A stretch of DNA of 64,000 bases from Arthrobacter sp. Leaf141 (GTDB lineage: Bacteria > Actinomycetota > Actinomycetes > Actinomycetales > Micrococcaceae), in the NCBI RefSeq assembly GCF_001424565.1, contig NZ_LMOL01000018.1, positions 702 through 64,701 on the forward strand, in the 5' to 3' direction. The notes below the pieces were generated by a model. The model was not told where the DNA came from and did no database searches. It saw only the letters and a list, made by a program, of their open reading frames with translations. The position numbers and the translations under genes are program-made. Positions within the stretch are counted from its first letter, which is position 1. The number at the start of each line of letters is the position of its first letter. Shown piece after piece: positions 53,787 through 62,105 of the stretch.

Positions 53787-53864
53787 GCGGCGTTATTGCG
53801 GCAGTTTCATCGATTCTGGTTTCGGAGTTCCGGTAACGGCCCAGTAACGCTGGCTGGATAAAGT
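53787..53864. promoter_or_regulatory. paired SARP-like boxes in the S8/membrane-protein gap
   Basis: Box A, GCGGCGTTATTGCGGC (53787-53802), and box B, GTAACGGCCCAGTAAC (53833-53848), recur with 14/16 matches each at 59729 and 59783. Box B is a direct repeat of GTAAC with an 11-bp period, ending 10 nt before a -10-like TAAAGT (53859-53864) for the rightward gene. In box A the leftward repeats (GAAAC, ATAAC) are 12 bp apart, so that side fits less well. The rest of the 312-bp gap holds the S8 promoter. Confidence 0.6.
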
Positions 53865-53894
53865 TCGGCCAAATGCCCCGGAAGGGCGGCTGGA

Positions 53895-54977
53895 ATGTCT
53901 GAAGCCCAGGAAAAGCAAATACGTGTTGCCAATGGCTGGCAAAGCCAGATTCTCACCAGGATCACGTCCATGGCCGCCCTGGCGGAATGGGTGAAGTCCG
54001 CCGGCGGTGTTGCCGGGCAGGAGGCACCGGCGCCACCCGGCGCAGCTGCCCTGGACGAAGGCATCAGCCGGCACCTGAACGCAGCCAGGCGCATTGCCCA
54101 GGCCGGCCGGCGAGGTGGTGCGCGGCGGGCAGCGCAGGTGGAGTCCGCGCTGGCAAACCTGCAGGCTGCCGATGAACTGCTCCTCCGGAGGGCCCCGATC
54201 GACTACGTCAAAGGCCGCCTGCCGGACATCCACTCGGACGTATGCAAGTACCTTGACGAGCACGATCCGCGCCGGATCCGGGTGGAAACCCTGGTCCGGT
54301 TCCGGGCGTCCGGGGATCCGCCCCTGACGGAAGAGCACCGTGAACTGGTGATCGTGGCCGTGGCTGCCGCTCATTCCCACTCACGGCAGGTCTACGCCCA
54401 GGCCAGGAGCTTCCAGTCCCTGATCCTGGCCTCTGCTGCAGCCTTGACGCTGTTGGCGCTGCTGCTGGGGCTCTGGGGTGTCAGGTCTCCCACGGACCTT
54501 GCGCTGTGTTTCAGCCCGGACCAGAAAATCGTCTGCCCCACCAACGAAACCCGGTTCGAAGCGGCCAATCCGGTCCCGCCGGGCACGGACGTGGACGAGG
54601 TGGTCAGTGCCCAGGCCGGTGCAGGCGATATCTTCCTGGTGGAGTTTGTGGGCCTCCTGGCCGCTGCCGTCTCGGGCTCAGCCTCGCTGCGGAAGGTTTC
54701 CGGCACCTCGACCCCTTACCACCTGCCGCTGTGGCTGGCGCTGATCAAACTGCCCACGGGTGCCTTGACCGCTGTCCTGGGGCTGATGCTGATGCGGGGT
54801 GGTTTTGTTCCCGGCCTGACGGCCCTGGACAATTCACCGCAGATCCTTGCGTGGGCTGTGATTTTTGGTGCCGGCCAGCAGTTGGTCACAGGAATTGTTG
54901 ACCGGCAGGCGCACAGCGTCCTGAATAATGTCAGTGGAAAACCCCATGGTGAGGCGCAACGCCCGGCTGTTGAATAA
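53895..54977 (+). CDS. membrane protein of unknown function
   Basis: A 360-residue protein. The first 165 residues are soluble and helical with Arg/Ala-rich heptad-like stretches (ISRHLNAARRIAQAGRRGG, AAQVESALANLQAADELLL). Hydrophobic helices follow at about 175-195 (LILASAAALTLLALLLGLWG), about 250-265, 280-300 and 312-330. A Cys pair in an extracellular loop (LCFSPDQKIVCPT) could form a disulfide. I do not recognise the family. It is divergent from the S8 protease and preceded by box B and a -10 box, so it belongs to the island. It could be a membrane sensor or anchor for the signal-less proteases; that is speculation. Confidence 0.7.
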   Translation: MSEAQEKQIRVANGWQSQILTRITSMAALAEWVKSAGGVAGQEAPAPPGAAALDEGISRHLNAARRIAQAGRRGGARRAAQVESALANLQAADELLLRRAPIDYVKGRLPDIHSDVCKYLDEHDPRRIRVETLVRFRASGDPPLTEEHRELVIVAVAAAHSHSRQVYAQARSFQSLILASAAALTLLALLLGLWGVRSPTDLALCFSPDQKIVCPTNETRFEAANPVPPGTDVDEVVSAQAGAGDIFLVEFVGLLAAAVSGSASLRKVSGTSTPYHLPLWLALIKLPTGALTAVLGLMLMRGGFVPGLTALDNSPQILAWAVIFGAGQQLVTGIVDRQAHSVLNNVSGKPHGEAQRPAVE

Positions 54978-55072
54978 CGCGATGTGGACGCTTTGTTCGA
55001 ATTGGCGGCAATTTTCGGGTGCGCTACTCGCTTTCCCGAATGCTTTTCCTTAGGCGGAGAGAACCTCGCCGT

Positions 55073-57193
55073 TTATTCGGGCGGGTCATCCGCAGTTTGC
55101 TGGTGGCCCGTTCGGGTGACGGGGACGGCACCCGCCTGCTGGACATTAACGGTTTGGACGTCGGAGGCGGCTGCTCCCGAAGCGCCGGGACTGTCGAGTG
55201 CTGTAAAGGGCCGGAACGTTGTCCTGGTGGTGACGGCAGATGTTCCCAGGATCTGCAGCAGCACCGAGGTCATGGTGAACATGTCCTCGTCCAGTCCGCC
55301 GTGGGTGGTGGCGCTGGTCCGTCCGCTCACCGGGTTCTGGCTGGGTGACCAGAAGAACTTCGCAAGGCGGTCCCTGGCCAGTGCGGTGAGGGATGCCGAT
55401 TCGCTGACGTGGCGCTGCAGCCCCACCAACGGCGTTTCACCGCCGCTTTCCAGTCCTCGGGAAACCAGGTAAAGCAGGGACTTCTGGTAGATGTTCAGGG
55501 GACCGGCGCCCACCACATCGTCCAGTTCGGAAGCCTCGCTCAGCCCAAAAGAGGTGAACTTTTCCACCTGATGGGTCTGCAGCGCCGGCATCACCAGCCT
55601 TTCGAAGTCATCGATCCGGATGGCAGGTCCCAGCCAGCACAGGGATGCCACCGGTATCTGCTCCGCCTGGAGCCGGGCCAGCATATGGGCCGTGAAGATG
55701 GCGCCGGCACTGTGGGCCACCAGATGCACCTCCACGGGCACCGGGGCCACTTCGTCAAGGTAGGCCCGGAGCCTGCTGACCACCAGCGAAGCCCCCGGCA
55801 GGTTCTCCATGGCGGCACTGTCCACCGGATTCCAGGAGACGGGACCAGGCAGGTTCCCGGATGACCTGGTGGCGTTTTCCTTCATTTCGGCCCACATCCA
55901 GGCGAGCCGGGAGTGCGCGATTTTTTCGACCAGCCGGTCCACCTGTTCCACCAGGTCGAAGCCAAGCCCGCCGAAGGGAATCAGGCCGCCGGTGACGTCC
56001 CGGAGGTGGTTAGTGAGGGTTTCGATCGGGCCGCTTTGCCAGGCGAAGCTCACTGGGTAGACCCTGTTGTTCAGCCACCAGTTGAGCTGGGCCTGCGCCA
56101 CCCGCAGTCCGCCTTCCTCGTCCACGAGTCCGCCGTGCGCGTAGAAAACGATCCGCCGTGGCACCGCGTCGGCGCCGCCGGCAGCGGCCTGCTGCCAGGC
56201 TGAATGGCTGGCGGCCATTGCCTGGAAGATCCGGTCAATCTGCCCGCCGGTGCTGATGAAACGCCCGCTGGTGGAGAGCCGCCCTTCGTTGCCCAGGTTA
56301 ACCACATGGTCCTTGAGCCGTTCCAGGTCAGGTCCGGGCCCCTGCGCGAGGCCGCCTGTGGTCGCTGTGACCACCTTGGTTACGCCATGCAGGTTGAGCA
56401 CCGACGGAACGCCCGGCCGGGCAACCCAGGCGTCGTAAGCGGAGGTGAGCCAGTCCTCATAGGGCAGGGTGGCAAAGCCGTGGCCGCCCCAGTTCTTTCC
56501 CCAGCTGTTCTGCACCAGGAAGCCAACGTCGTTGTATCCGACGATCGAGAAGGCGTGGCCGCCCAGCTGGTCCACTTTGTCGGGCCGGCTGATGCGGTAA
56601 TAGCTGGTTCCGTCGTCGCGGTGTTCCAGCGTTGGGTTAAGCCAGCCGGAGTGGACCCTGGCGGACGCCGCCACCGCGTTGAGCTCCGTGATGGCCGACT
56701 GCATGTCGTCCAGCCGGAAGGCGTTGACCCGGTAAAACGCACCCAGCGGATGTTGCAGGGCCTTTGCGGCCAGGTCCGGGTGCAGGTCGATCTGTGGATC
56801 CGCGGCCAGGGATGGCCAGTCCTGTTCCGGGAGCACCCCGTGGTAAAACCAGCCTTTGAGCGCGCCGCGCAGGGAGGAGCCCTCGTCGCCGTCGCCGGCA
56901 AACTCGTCGTAGCGGCGTGCCAGGCTGTAGATCATGTAGGGGCTGACCCGGATGGGGTCCGGTCCTGCGGCGAGGACCGTGTTGATCATGGCAGCAACCG
57001 CGTGTCCCGTGCAGGAGCTTCCCACTTGGGTCAGGACAAAGTGCTGCCCGGGCCGGGCGTCCATTGCATGGGGCAGCGGTTGCAGTCGCGGGCGGTACTC
57101 GAGGTCGCGCTGATCGAAGACATCAGGCACCACATCGGTAAGGAATGTGTGGCCTGAAACCGAAACCAGGCCAGGCCGGGGTGGCAGGGGCAC
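55073..57193 (-). CDS. papain-like C1 peptidase fused to alpha/beta hydrolase
   Basis: A 706-residue two-domain protein. Residues about 20-265 are a papain-like cysteine peptidase with Cys61 (TQVGSSCTGHAVAAM), His213 (LGGHAFSIVGYND) and Asn229 (FLVQNSWGKNWGGHGF). Residues about 340-650 are an alpha/beta hydrolase with nucleophile Ser495 in HLVAHSAGAIF and a YAHGG oxyanion segment. There is no signal peptide and no obvious propeptide. The start is GTG 57193, 8 nt after GGAGG; a longer frame upstream is only the shadow of the next gene. It is last in a four-gene leftward operon led by the M6 protease. Confidence 0.87.
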   Translation of the reverse strand: MPLPPRPGLVSVSGHTFLTDVVPDVFDQRDLEYRPRLQPLPHAMDARPGQHFVLTQVGSSCTGHAVAAMINTVLAAGPDPIRVSPYMIYSLARRYDEFAGDGDEGSSLRGALKGWFYHGVLPEQDWPSLAADPQIDLHPDLAAKALQHPLGAFYRVNAFRLDDMQSAITELNAVAASARVHSGWLNPTLEHRDDGTSYYRISRPDKVDQLGGHAFSIVGYNDVGFLVQNSWGKNWGGHGFATLPYEDWLTSAYDAWVARPGVPSVLNLHGVTKVVTATTGGLAQGPGPDLERLKDHVVNLGNEGRLSTSGRFISTGGQIDRIFQAMAASHSAWQQAAAGGADAVPRRIVFYAHGGLVDEEGGLRVAQAQLNWWLNNRVYPVSFAWQSGPIETLTNHLRDVTGGLIPFGGLGFDLVEQVDRLVEKIAHSRLAWMWAEMKENATRSSGNLPGPVSWNPVDSAAMENLPGASLVVSRLRAYLDEVAPVPVEVHLVAHSAGAIFTAHMLARLQAEQIPVASLCWLGPAIRIDDFERLVMPALQTHQVEKFTSFGLSEASELDDVVGAGPLNIYQKSLLYLVSRGLESGGETPLVGLQRHVSESASLTALARDRLAKFFWSPSQNPVSGRTSATTHGGLDEDMFTMTSVLLQILGTSAVTTRTTFRPFTALDSPGASGAAASDVQTVNVQQAGAVPVTRTGHQQTADDPPE

Positions 57194-57225
57194 GGACGTT
57201 CCCTCCTCGCAATGACAGGCGTGAG

Positions 57226-57561
57226 CTACTTGGCCTTTGCCCGGCTGCGGCTGCCGCTTTCCGGTGGCAGGTCCACAAGCGGCGACGGCCCCGGCGCTTC
57301 GTCGGCTGCCGGTCCGAAGGACCCTGGCGGTGCCGGCGCGGGCGCCTCCGCGTCGCCGGACGAGCCGGACGAGCCGGCAGGCAGCTGGTCCAGGGGGAGC
57401 GGAGCGGGTGCCCCGCCCGGATCCTGCGCGTCGGCCGCCGCCGCGCCGGAGGTGCCTGGGCCCCCGATCGAGGCGGGTGCCGGTGCGGCCCCCGCGTCGC
57501 CGGCGCCCTTGACGCTGGCCGCCGGGTCCAGGGAGATATTGATCGTGATGTCGTTGGGCAT
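57226..57561 (-). CDS. Pro/Ala/Gly-rich small protein
   Basis: A 111-residue low-complexity protein starting MPNDITINISLDPAAS at ATG 57561 with a GGGGGA site. The short N-terminal strand-like part is followed by about 85 residues rich in Pro, Ala, Gly and Ser, ending in a basic tail (SRSRAKAK). It is likely disordered. It lies 32 bp before the papain-hydrolase gene and 17 bp after the 70-residue module gene, in one operon. Function unknown; a linker, adaptor or protease substrate are possibilities. Confidence 0.65.
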   Translation of the reverse strand: MPNDITINISLDPAASVKGAGDAGAAPAPASIGGPGTSGAAAADAQDPGGAPAPLPLDQLPAGSSGSSGDAEAPAPAPPGSFGPAADEAPGPSPLVDLPPESGSRSRAKAK

Positions 57562-57578
57562 CGGAGTTCCCCCGTCGG

Positions 57579-57791
57579 CTACAAGTAAACCTGGGTGATG
57601 TTTTTGGCTGCGTCCAGCACAACGTAGGCCTGCTTGCCGTTTGCCCTCGCAGTGATGAGCAGCAGATGCACGTTGGTCACGCCGTCGGCGGCGTTGGGCA
57701 GGATCTTGTGCCAGGCGCCGTCCACGGCGAGAAGGGCCCAGGCGTTCTGGGCATGGTGGGTGGTGAAAATCTGGTTGATCAGGGTCCACAT
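57579..57791 (-). CDS. stand-alone copy of the M6 protease C-terminal module
   Basis: A 70-residue protein nearly identical in layout to the last 67 residues of the neighbouring M6 protease. Shared landmarks are FTTHHxQNxWA, W-x-K/R-I, DGVTN, a central A/V-rich strand and a final Q-x-YL. It has a clean ATG at 57791 and stops at 57579, so it is not a broken C-terminus. It lies 32 bp downstream of the protease gene in the same operon. I know no name for this module. It could be a targeting, chaperone or inhibitor-like domain supplied in trans. Confidence 0.75.
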   Translation of the reverse strand: MWTLINQIFTTHHAQNAWALLAVDGAWHKILPNAADGVTNVHLLLITARANGKQAYVVLDAAKNITQVYL

Positions 57792-57823
57792 GGTCGGTTG
57801 GTTCCTCTGCGTAGGTGGGCGGG

Positions 57824-59575
57824 TCAGAGATAGGTCTGGAAGACGGTGGTGGTGTCGGCGTTGACAGTGACTCTCAGGTTTTTGCTGCGTGCCACGGTGA
57901 AGACGGCCAGCATGTTGGTGACGCCGTCCGGGGCTCCGGTCTGGATCTTGCGCCAGCCGAGGCCGGAGAGGCTTGCCCAGCCGTTCTGGCCATGGTGGGT
58001 GGTGAACACGCTGTCAACCGCCAGGGCGGAGTACCACTGCGCCCCCGTAGCCCTGGTTTTGACGGTCATGGCGGCGCCCACGGCGGAGACCTGCTCAATG
58101 TCCAGGCCGGAGGCGGTGCCGTCCCACCAGTTGCTGGCCGGGGTTGTTGCAGGGCCGAACGTGGCCGCCGCCCCGCCGTACAGGTCCTCAACGTCGCCGC
58201 CGTTGACCCTGCGCTCAAGGTCGAACCGGTTGTCGGCCTGTTCCAGCGAACACTCGTAGTGCTTGGCCGCCGTCATTTGTTCGTTGCTGTTGTTGCCGTT
58301 CACGTCGACATGCCAGATGGCCAGGCCGGCGTCGGGAAGCGCCGCGTCCCGGCCGGACTGCTGCCGGTTTTCGATAATGAAGTACTCGGCGGCGTTCCTG
58401 GCGTGGATCAGGAAGTCGTTCCTGCCGGCCTCGACGGTGGTAGTGGTACCGGCGGCAAGGGTGGTGACGTTGGAGGACCATCCGGCGGCGTGCTTGAGGT
58501 AGGCCTCCACCTGGGTGGGGTTTTTGTCCTGGCCACCGAAGCACATCAGCGAGTAGTGCCCGATGCCGTTTCCCACATTAACGGCGTCGTAATCGTAGAG
58601 ATCCGGGAAATCGCACACCATGTGCCCGTTCTCGTGGCAGAAGGTCCGCAGGGTCAGCTGGCTGCCGAGATCGGTGATCTGGTAGTCGGAGAACCGGCGG
58701 CCGCCGCCCACGGAGTACGTGCTGGCGAGCGCCCATGAGTGGGGCCACAGGCCCTGCGACCAGGCGTTGGACCTGCTCCCGGCGTAGAAGACGCTCAGCG
58801 CCTGGATGAAGTTTCCGGAGTCAACGGTGAGGTGCGAGAAGTCGAAACCGCTGGCCACCAGGCTGTCCAGGGCTTCCCGGATCAGTTCCTGCGCGCGGGT
58901 GCCATAGGCGACGGCAGGATCCGTGTAGTAGGTGCGTGCGTGGGCTGCCCGGTAGTAGGCGGCCACGTGGTTCCGGTACCGGAGCTTTCCATCAGATACG
59001 TCCCGGAAGTAGTCAAAGGCCGACCCGTTGTTCCCGAAGCCGGAGTAGCCGGCCTTGTTGCAGAAGTCATCCACTTCCTGCCGGCTGATGGACTGGGGGA
59101 AGTCGGAGAAATCAATGAGCAGGACCAGGCCCAGGTAGTCGCCTGTGGTGCTGCCCGACGGCGGCGCAGCACCAGGCCCGTCCGGCCCGGCTTCCTGCTG
59201 CAGTCCCGGCGGCTGCTGCGCGTTGCGGCGCGCCTGTTCTTCCTGCCGCCGCTGCATCCACCGGGGGACGGGCCCCATGGCGCTGCGGGCCTGGCCGGCC
59301 CGGATGCGGCTTGCCACGCGGGTGACCCGCAGGTGTTTGGGGATGGCGAGGGTTTCCGGATCCACGGTTCCCACCCGGCTGCCACCGGCAACCAGGGATT
59401 CGCCGCCACCTTCCGGTGTTGCATATTCAAAGTAGCCGTCAGCGGCCTGGACCACTGTGTAGCCGTCGAGTGTCTCGAAGACGGCCTCAAACTGGTTTCC
59501 CCACCCCCGCAGGGTCACTTCCGAGCCATCAGGATTCCCGAAAGTGAAGACTTCACCCACAAATGGACTTGGCAT
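57824..59575 (-). CDS. M6 family metalloprotease without signal peptide
   Basis: A 583-residue zincin of the M6 (immune inhibitor A-like) type. The zinc site is in TFCHENGHMVCDFPDLYDYD, a HExxH with the distal Asp of the family. The N-terminus MPSPFVGEVFTFGNPDG begins directly with the prodomain-like GWGNQFEAVFETLDGYTVV region; no signal peptide precedes it. Residues about 517-583 are the FTTHH-DGVTN module also encoded alone next door. ATG 59575 is 7 nt after GAGAGG. It leads a leftward operon of four genes. Extracellular M6 enzymes degrade host or matrix proteins; the location of this one is unclear. Confidence 0.9.
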   Translation of the reverse strand: MPSPFVGEVFTFGNPDGSEVTLRGWGNQFEAVFETLDGYTVVQAADGYFEYATPEGGGESLVAGGSRVGTVDPETLAIPKHLRVTRVASRIRAGQARSAMGPVPRWMQRRQEEQARRNAQQPPGLQQEAGPDGPGAAPPSGSTTGDYLGLVLLIDFSDFPQSISRQEVDDFCNKAGYSGFGNNGSAFDYFRDVSDGKLRYRNHVAAYYRAAHARTYYTDPAVAYGTRAQELIREALDSLVASGFDFSHLTVDSGNFIQALSVFYAGSRSNAWSQGLWPHSWALASTYSVGGGRRFSDYQITDLGSQLTLRTFCHENGHMVCDFPDLYDYDAVNVGNGIGHYSLMCFGGQDKNPTQVEAYLKHAAGWSSNVTTLAAGTTTTVEAGRNDFLIHARNAAEYFIIENRQQSGRDAALPDAGLAIWHVDVNGNNSNEQMTAAKHYECSLEQADNRFDLERRVNGGDVEDLYGGAAATFGPATTPASNWWDGTASGLDIEQVSAVGAAMTVKTRATGAQWYSALAVDSVFTTHHGQNGWASLSGLGWRKIQTGAPDGVTNMLAVFTVARSKNLRVTVNADTTTVFQTYL

Positions 59576-59717
59576 GTCCAAACCTCTCTCAACAACTCCG
59601 CTATGGACGGCCGGATCCTTCGACCCGGTTTACCCTGACCGTCCCAGCGCGGTTGAGCATCGCGCCGTGCGCCAAACTGCAGGCTTTCCGCCGCAGCCGC
59701 TGCACGATGCACTTCGC

Positions 59718-59749
59718 ACGGTAGTGGTGCGGCGTTATCGCAGCGTTAC
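59718..59749 (-). promoter_or_regulatory. SARP-like box and -10 for M6 operon
   Basis: On the minus strand, GTAAC (59749-59745) and ATAAC (59738-59734) are direct repeats with an 11-bp period, followed after 10 nt by TACCGT (59723-59718), a TAnnnT -10 box. The spacing is what a SARP-type activator would use in place of a good -35. It includes box A (59729-59744), also found at 53787. The leader to the M6 ATG is about 135 nt. Confidence 0.6.
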
Positions 59750-59782
59750 CGGGTTTCAGGCCGCCCGCCGGCGCGATCCCTG

Positions 59783-59815
59783 ATAACGGCGCAGTAACAC
59801 CCGCCTTCATATGGT
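59783..59815 (+). promoter_or_regulatory. SARP-like box and -10 for coiled-coil gene
   Basis: ATAACGGCGCAGTAAC (59783-59798) contains ATAAC and GTAAC 11 bp apart. TATGGT (59810-59815) follows after 11 nt as the -10. The box matches 53833-53848 at 14 of 16 positions, with the same distance to its -10 within 1 bp. Together with 59718-59749 it fills the 313-bp divergent gap; I see no gene in it. Confidence 0.6.
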
Positions 59816-59888
59816 GGCGGCACCGGTCTCTGGTCCGGGGGGCGCTGCTTGCGGACTGCTCCCCATGGCAATCAACGAAGGATGCACC

Positions 59889-60785
59889 ATGGAAAAGATA
59901 ACAACCGAGACCGACAGGGTCCTGGAGCAGCTTGTCGCTGCGCGGCGCGAGGAGGTTGTGGGCCTGCAGAAGACCCAGGCCGACCGGCTGCAGCAGATTG
60001 AGCGGACCGGGCAGCAGCGGCTGTCGGATCTGCGCGAAAGCCTGCCCAAGGACATCGCGGCCGTCCTGCAGAACCAGGACACTTACAACGAGGACCAAAC
60101 GGCCCAGACGGAAAAGCTGGCCGGCGACATGCGCCGGGAGATGGCGGAGGCCGAACCGCTGGCCACCGGCACGGGACTGCATCCGGGCGCCGGGCAGGGG
60201 AGCCTGGGTGCAGGGGCTGCGGCCGTGGGATGGCTGACGCCGTACTACGCCACCCTCCACGGATCAGACGGAACCGTGTACTGGCAGGGCTACAACCCGG
60301 GGCAGCTCGACACCTGGCTGTCGGCCAGTGGGTCCGGTTCCGGCCTGTTTGGAACGGGGGCGGGATCGTTCACTGTCTACATTGACTGGTGGTTCACGTT
60401 CCGTGCACCGGAAAACCGCAACTACGCCCACACCATCTACATCCCGTTCAACGGCTTCCACATTGTCCGCTCTGACGACGGCTTCTGGGACTCCAAGGAG
60501 GCAAAAGTCAGGATCGACCTGTCCGCCGTCGGCTACCAATACAACTACAAGGCTACCGGCTCCACCAACGTGCTGGATATCTCCGATGACAACATCAACG
60601 TCAACGACCGGTTCGACGGCTGGCGGACCATGTACTACTCGGACCTGCTCGGCGCGGACCAGGCCTACCTGCGTGCCAGCGCGTCCCTGTACGTTTATGC
60701 ACGCGGCGGCGGCTCCCACGCCCAGCTGAACTTCAGCGACGGGAACGCCAACTACCTGGGCGTGCCGTGGGTTTACGTCACGTGA
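59889..60785 (+). CDS. coiled-coil plus beta-sandwich protein of unknown function
   Basis: A 298-residue protein. Residues 1-95 form an amphipathic coiled coil (ETDRVLEQLVAARREEVVGL, QKTQADRLQQIERTGQQRLS). A Gly/Ala-rich linker follows, then about 180 residues rich in aromatic beta-strands (YYATLHGSDGTVYWQGYN, IDWWFTFRAPENRNYAHTIY, LGVPWVYVT). The domain looks like a beta-sandwich binding module, but I do not recognise the family. There is no signal peptide. ATG 59889 follows AAGGA by 7 nt. It is the first rightward gene after the divergent SARP-like boxes, so it is co-regulated with the M6 operon. Confidence 0.75.
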   Translation: MEKITTETDRVLEQLVAARREEVVGLQKTQADRLQQIERTGQQRLSDLRESLPKDIAAVLQNQDTYNEDQTAQTEKLAGDMRREMAEAEPLATGTGLHPGAGQGSLGAGAAAVGWLTPYYATLHGSDGTVYWQGYNPGQLDTWLSASGSGSGLFGTGAGSFTVYIDWWFTFRAPENRNYAHTIYIPFNGFHIVRSDDGFWDSKEAKVRIDLSAVGYQYNYKATGSTNVLDISDDNINVNDRFDGWRTMYYSDLLGADQAYLRASASLYVYARGGGSHAQLNFSDGNANYLGVPWVYVT

Positions 60786-60824
60786 TGAGCGGCCGGCTCC
60801 GGCGCTGATGGCCTGTTCCGTAAC

Positions 60825-60866
60825 GGGCGGTGGACCGGCGGCCGCGGGGTTGCCGGTCCACCGCCC
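60825..60866 (+). terminator. 15-bp hairpin between island genes
   Basis: GGGCGGTGGACCGGC (60825-60839) pairs perfectly with 60852-60866 across a 12-nt loop. No T-run follows. It lies 40 bp after the coiled-coil gene and 80 bp before the astacin-like gene. It could be an attenuating terminator or an mRNA-end stabiliser that lowers expression of the downstream protease. Confidence 0.6.
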
Positions 60867-60945
60867 GATCTTCAGCAGCTGCTGCTGAGCCCGCTCGGCA
60901 GCGGGTGGCGGGGTCCCGCGCCACCCAGGATTCAAGGAGAAGACC

Positions 60946-61974
60946 ATGGCTAAACAGGATGTGCCCCCGGTTTGCAGCGTCAAAGCACGGATTCCCCGGC
61001 CGATGCCGCCCGGCTTGCCCGGGGACCGGATGGAGCTCATCCGGACATTCGCCACCAAATGGGTCAACGGGACCATCCTGCACTACTGCTTCCAGGGCGG
61101 ACCCGAAGCGCAGCAGGAGGCAGTCCGCAAGGCGTTCACCGAGTGGAAGAACCTCGGGATCGGCCTCGAGTTCCGGGAGGTGCAGGACCGGAGCGAGTCG
61201 GAGGTCAGGATCGGGTTCGCCCAAAACGACGGGTCGTGGTCCTACGTGGGTACCGACGTCCTGTCGATCGGGATGGCACAGGCCACCATGAACTTCGGCT
61301 GGGATTTGACCACCGACTATGGCCGCACCACGGCGTTGCACGAGATCGGCCACACCCTGGGCATGCCCCACGAGCACCAGAACCCCTTCACCGGCATCGT
61401 TTGGGACGAACCGAAGGTTTACCAGTACTTCGGCGGCAGCCCCAACTTCTGGTCCAGGGACCAGACCTTCAACAACGTGCTGCGGAAAATCGACGCCGCA
61501 GAGGTTGAAGGCTCCAACTGGGACCCTGACTCCGTCATGGAATACTGGTTTCCGGCCGGCCTGATTGTCCAGCCGGCGAAGTACCACGAGGGGCTGCGGC
61601 CGCCGGGCGGGCTGTCCCCGGCGGACAAGGAGTGGATCCTGAAGTTCTATCCCACCATTGAGAACGGCTTCGCCCGCCTCGAACCATTCGCGTCCGTCCC
61701 GCTGACGCTTGGCCCGGGCGACCAGGCAAATTTCCGCATCGAGCCGTCCGAGTCCAGGACGTACACAATCGGCACTTTCGGCAACGCCGATGCCGTACTG
61801 GTTCTTTTTGAGGAGGTGGATGGGCAACTCCGTTTCTTGGCCGGAGACGACGACAGCGGCGAAGAACGCAATGCCCAGGTGTCAGTCAAGCTGTTCCAGA
61901 ACCGGAAATATGTGGTGCGGGTCCGCCTTTACTGGTCCGGCGGCAGCGGCACCACGGCCTTAATGTATTGGTAG
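60946..61974 (+). CDS. astacin/matrixin-like metalloprotease without signal peptide
   Basis: A 342-residue metzincin. The zinc site HEIGHTLGMPHEH gives His132, Glu133, His136 and His142, the HExxHxxGxxHE pattern of astacins, and the Met-turn is SVMEY (Met198, Tyr200). The C-terminal 100 residues (LTLGPGDQANFRI to the end) resemble a pre-peptidase C-terminal beta-domain. The N-terminus (MAKQDVPPVCSVKARIPRP) is not a signal peptide; a Cys at 10 could act as a cysteine-switch-like inhibitor. AAGGAG lies upstream of the ATG. It is the fourth peptidase of the island. Confidence 0.9.
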   Translation: MAKQDVPPVCSVKARIPRPMPPGLPGDRMELIRTFATKWVNGTILHYCFQGGPEAQQEAVRKAFTEWKNLGIGLEFREVQDRSESEVRIGFAQNDGSWSYVGTDVLSIGMAQATMNFGWDLTTDYGRTTALHEIGHTLGMPHEHQNPFTGIVWDEPKVYQYFGGSPNFWSRDQTFNNVLRKIDAAEVEGSNWDPDSVMEYWFPAGLIVQPAKYHEGLRPPGGLSPADKEWILKFYPTIENGFARLEPFASVPLTLGPGDQANFRIEPSESRTYTIGTFGNADAVLVLFEEVDGQLRFLAGDDDSGEERNAQVSVKLFQNRKYVVRVRLYWSGGSGTTALMYW

Positions 61975-62020
61975 CCAAGGGCGGGCCTTACCGCGACACG
62001 CGGAGAGTTAATAGAGACCA

Positions 62021-62050
62021 TTGACAGGGCGCCCCCCGGCGGAGAAAAGT
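62021..62050 (+). promoter_or_regulatory. possible promoter of BTAD gene
   Basis: TTGACA (62021-62026) is a perfect -35 box. An AAAAGT at 62045-62050 after 18 bp is a weak -10. The small palindrome GTTG-CTA-CAAC (62053-62063) lies just beyond. This would allow the regulator to be expressed independently of the upstream protease gene. Confidence 0.4.
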
Positions 62051-62105
62051 CGTTGCTACAACGGATCCGGCCCTTCCAACCACGCCGGATTGTTTGGGGG
62101 TACCC

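Noticed and set aside
57194..57622. A longer start for the papain-hydrolase protein reaching 57622.
   Set aside because: The extra residues are Arg/Gly-rich shadow sequence over two other genes, and a GGAGG-preceded GTG exists at 57193.
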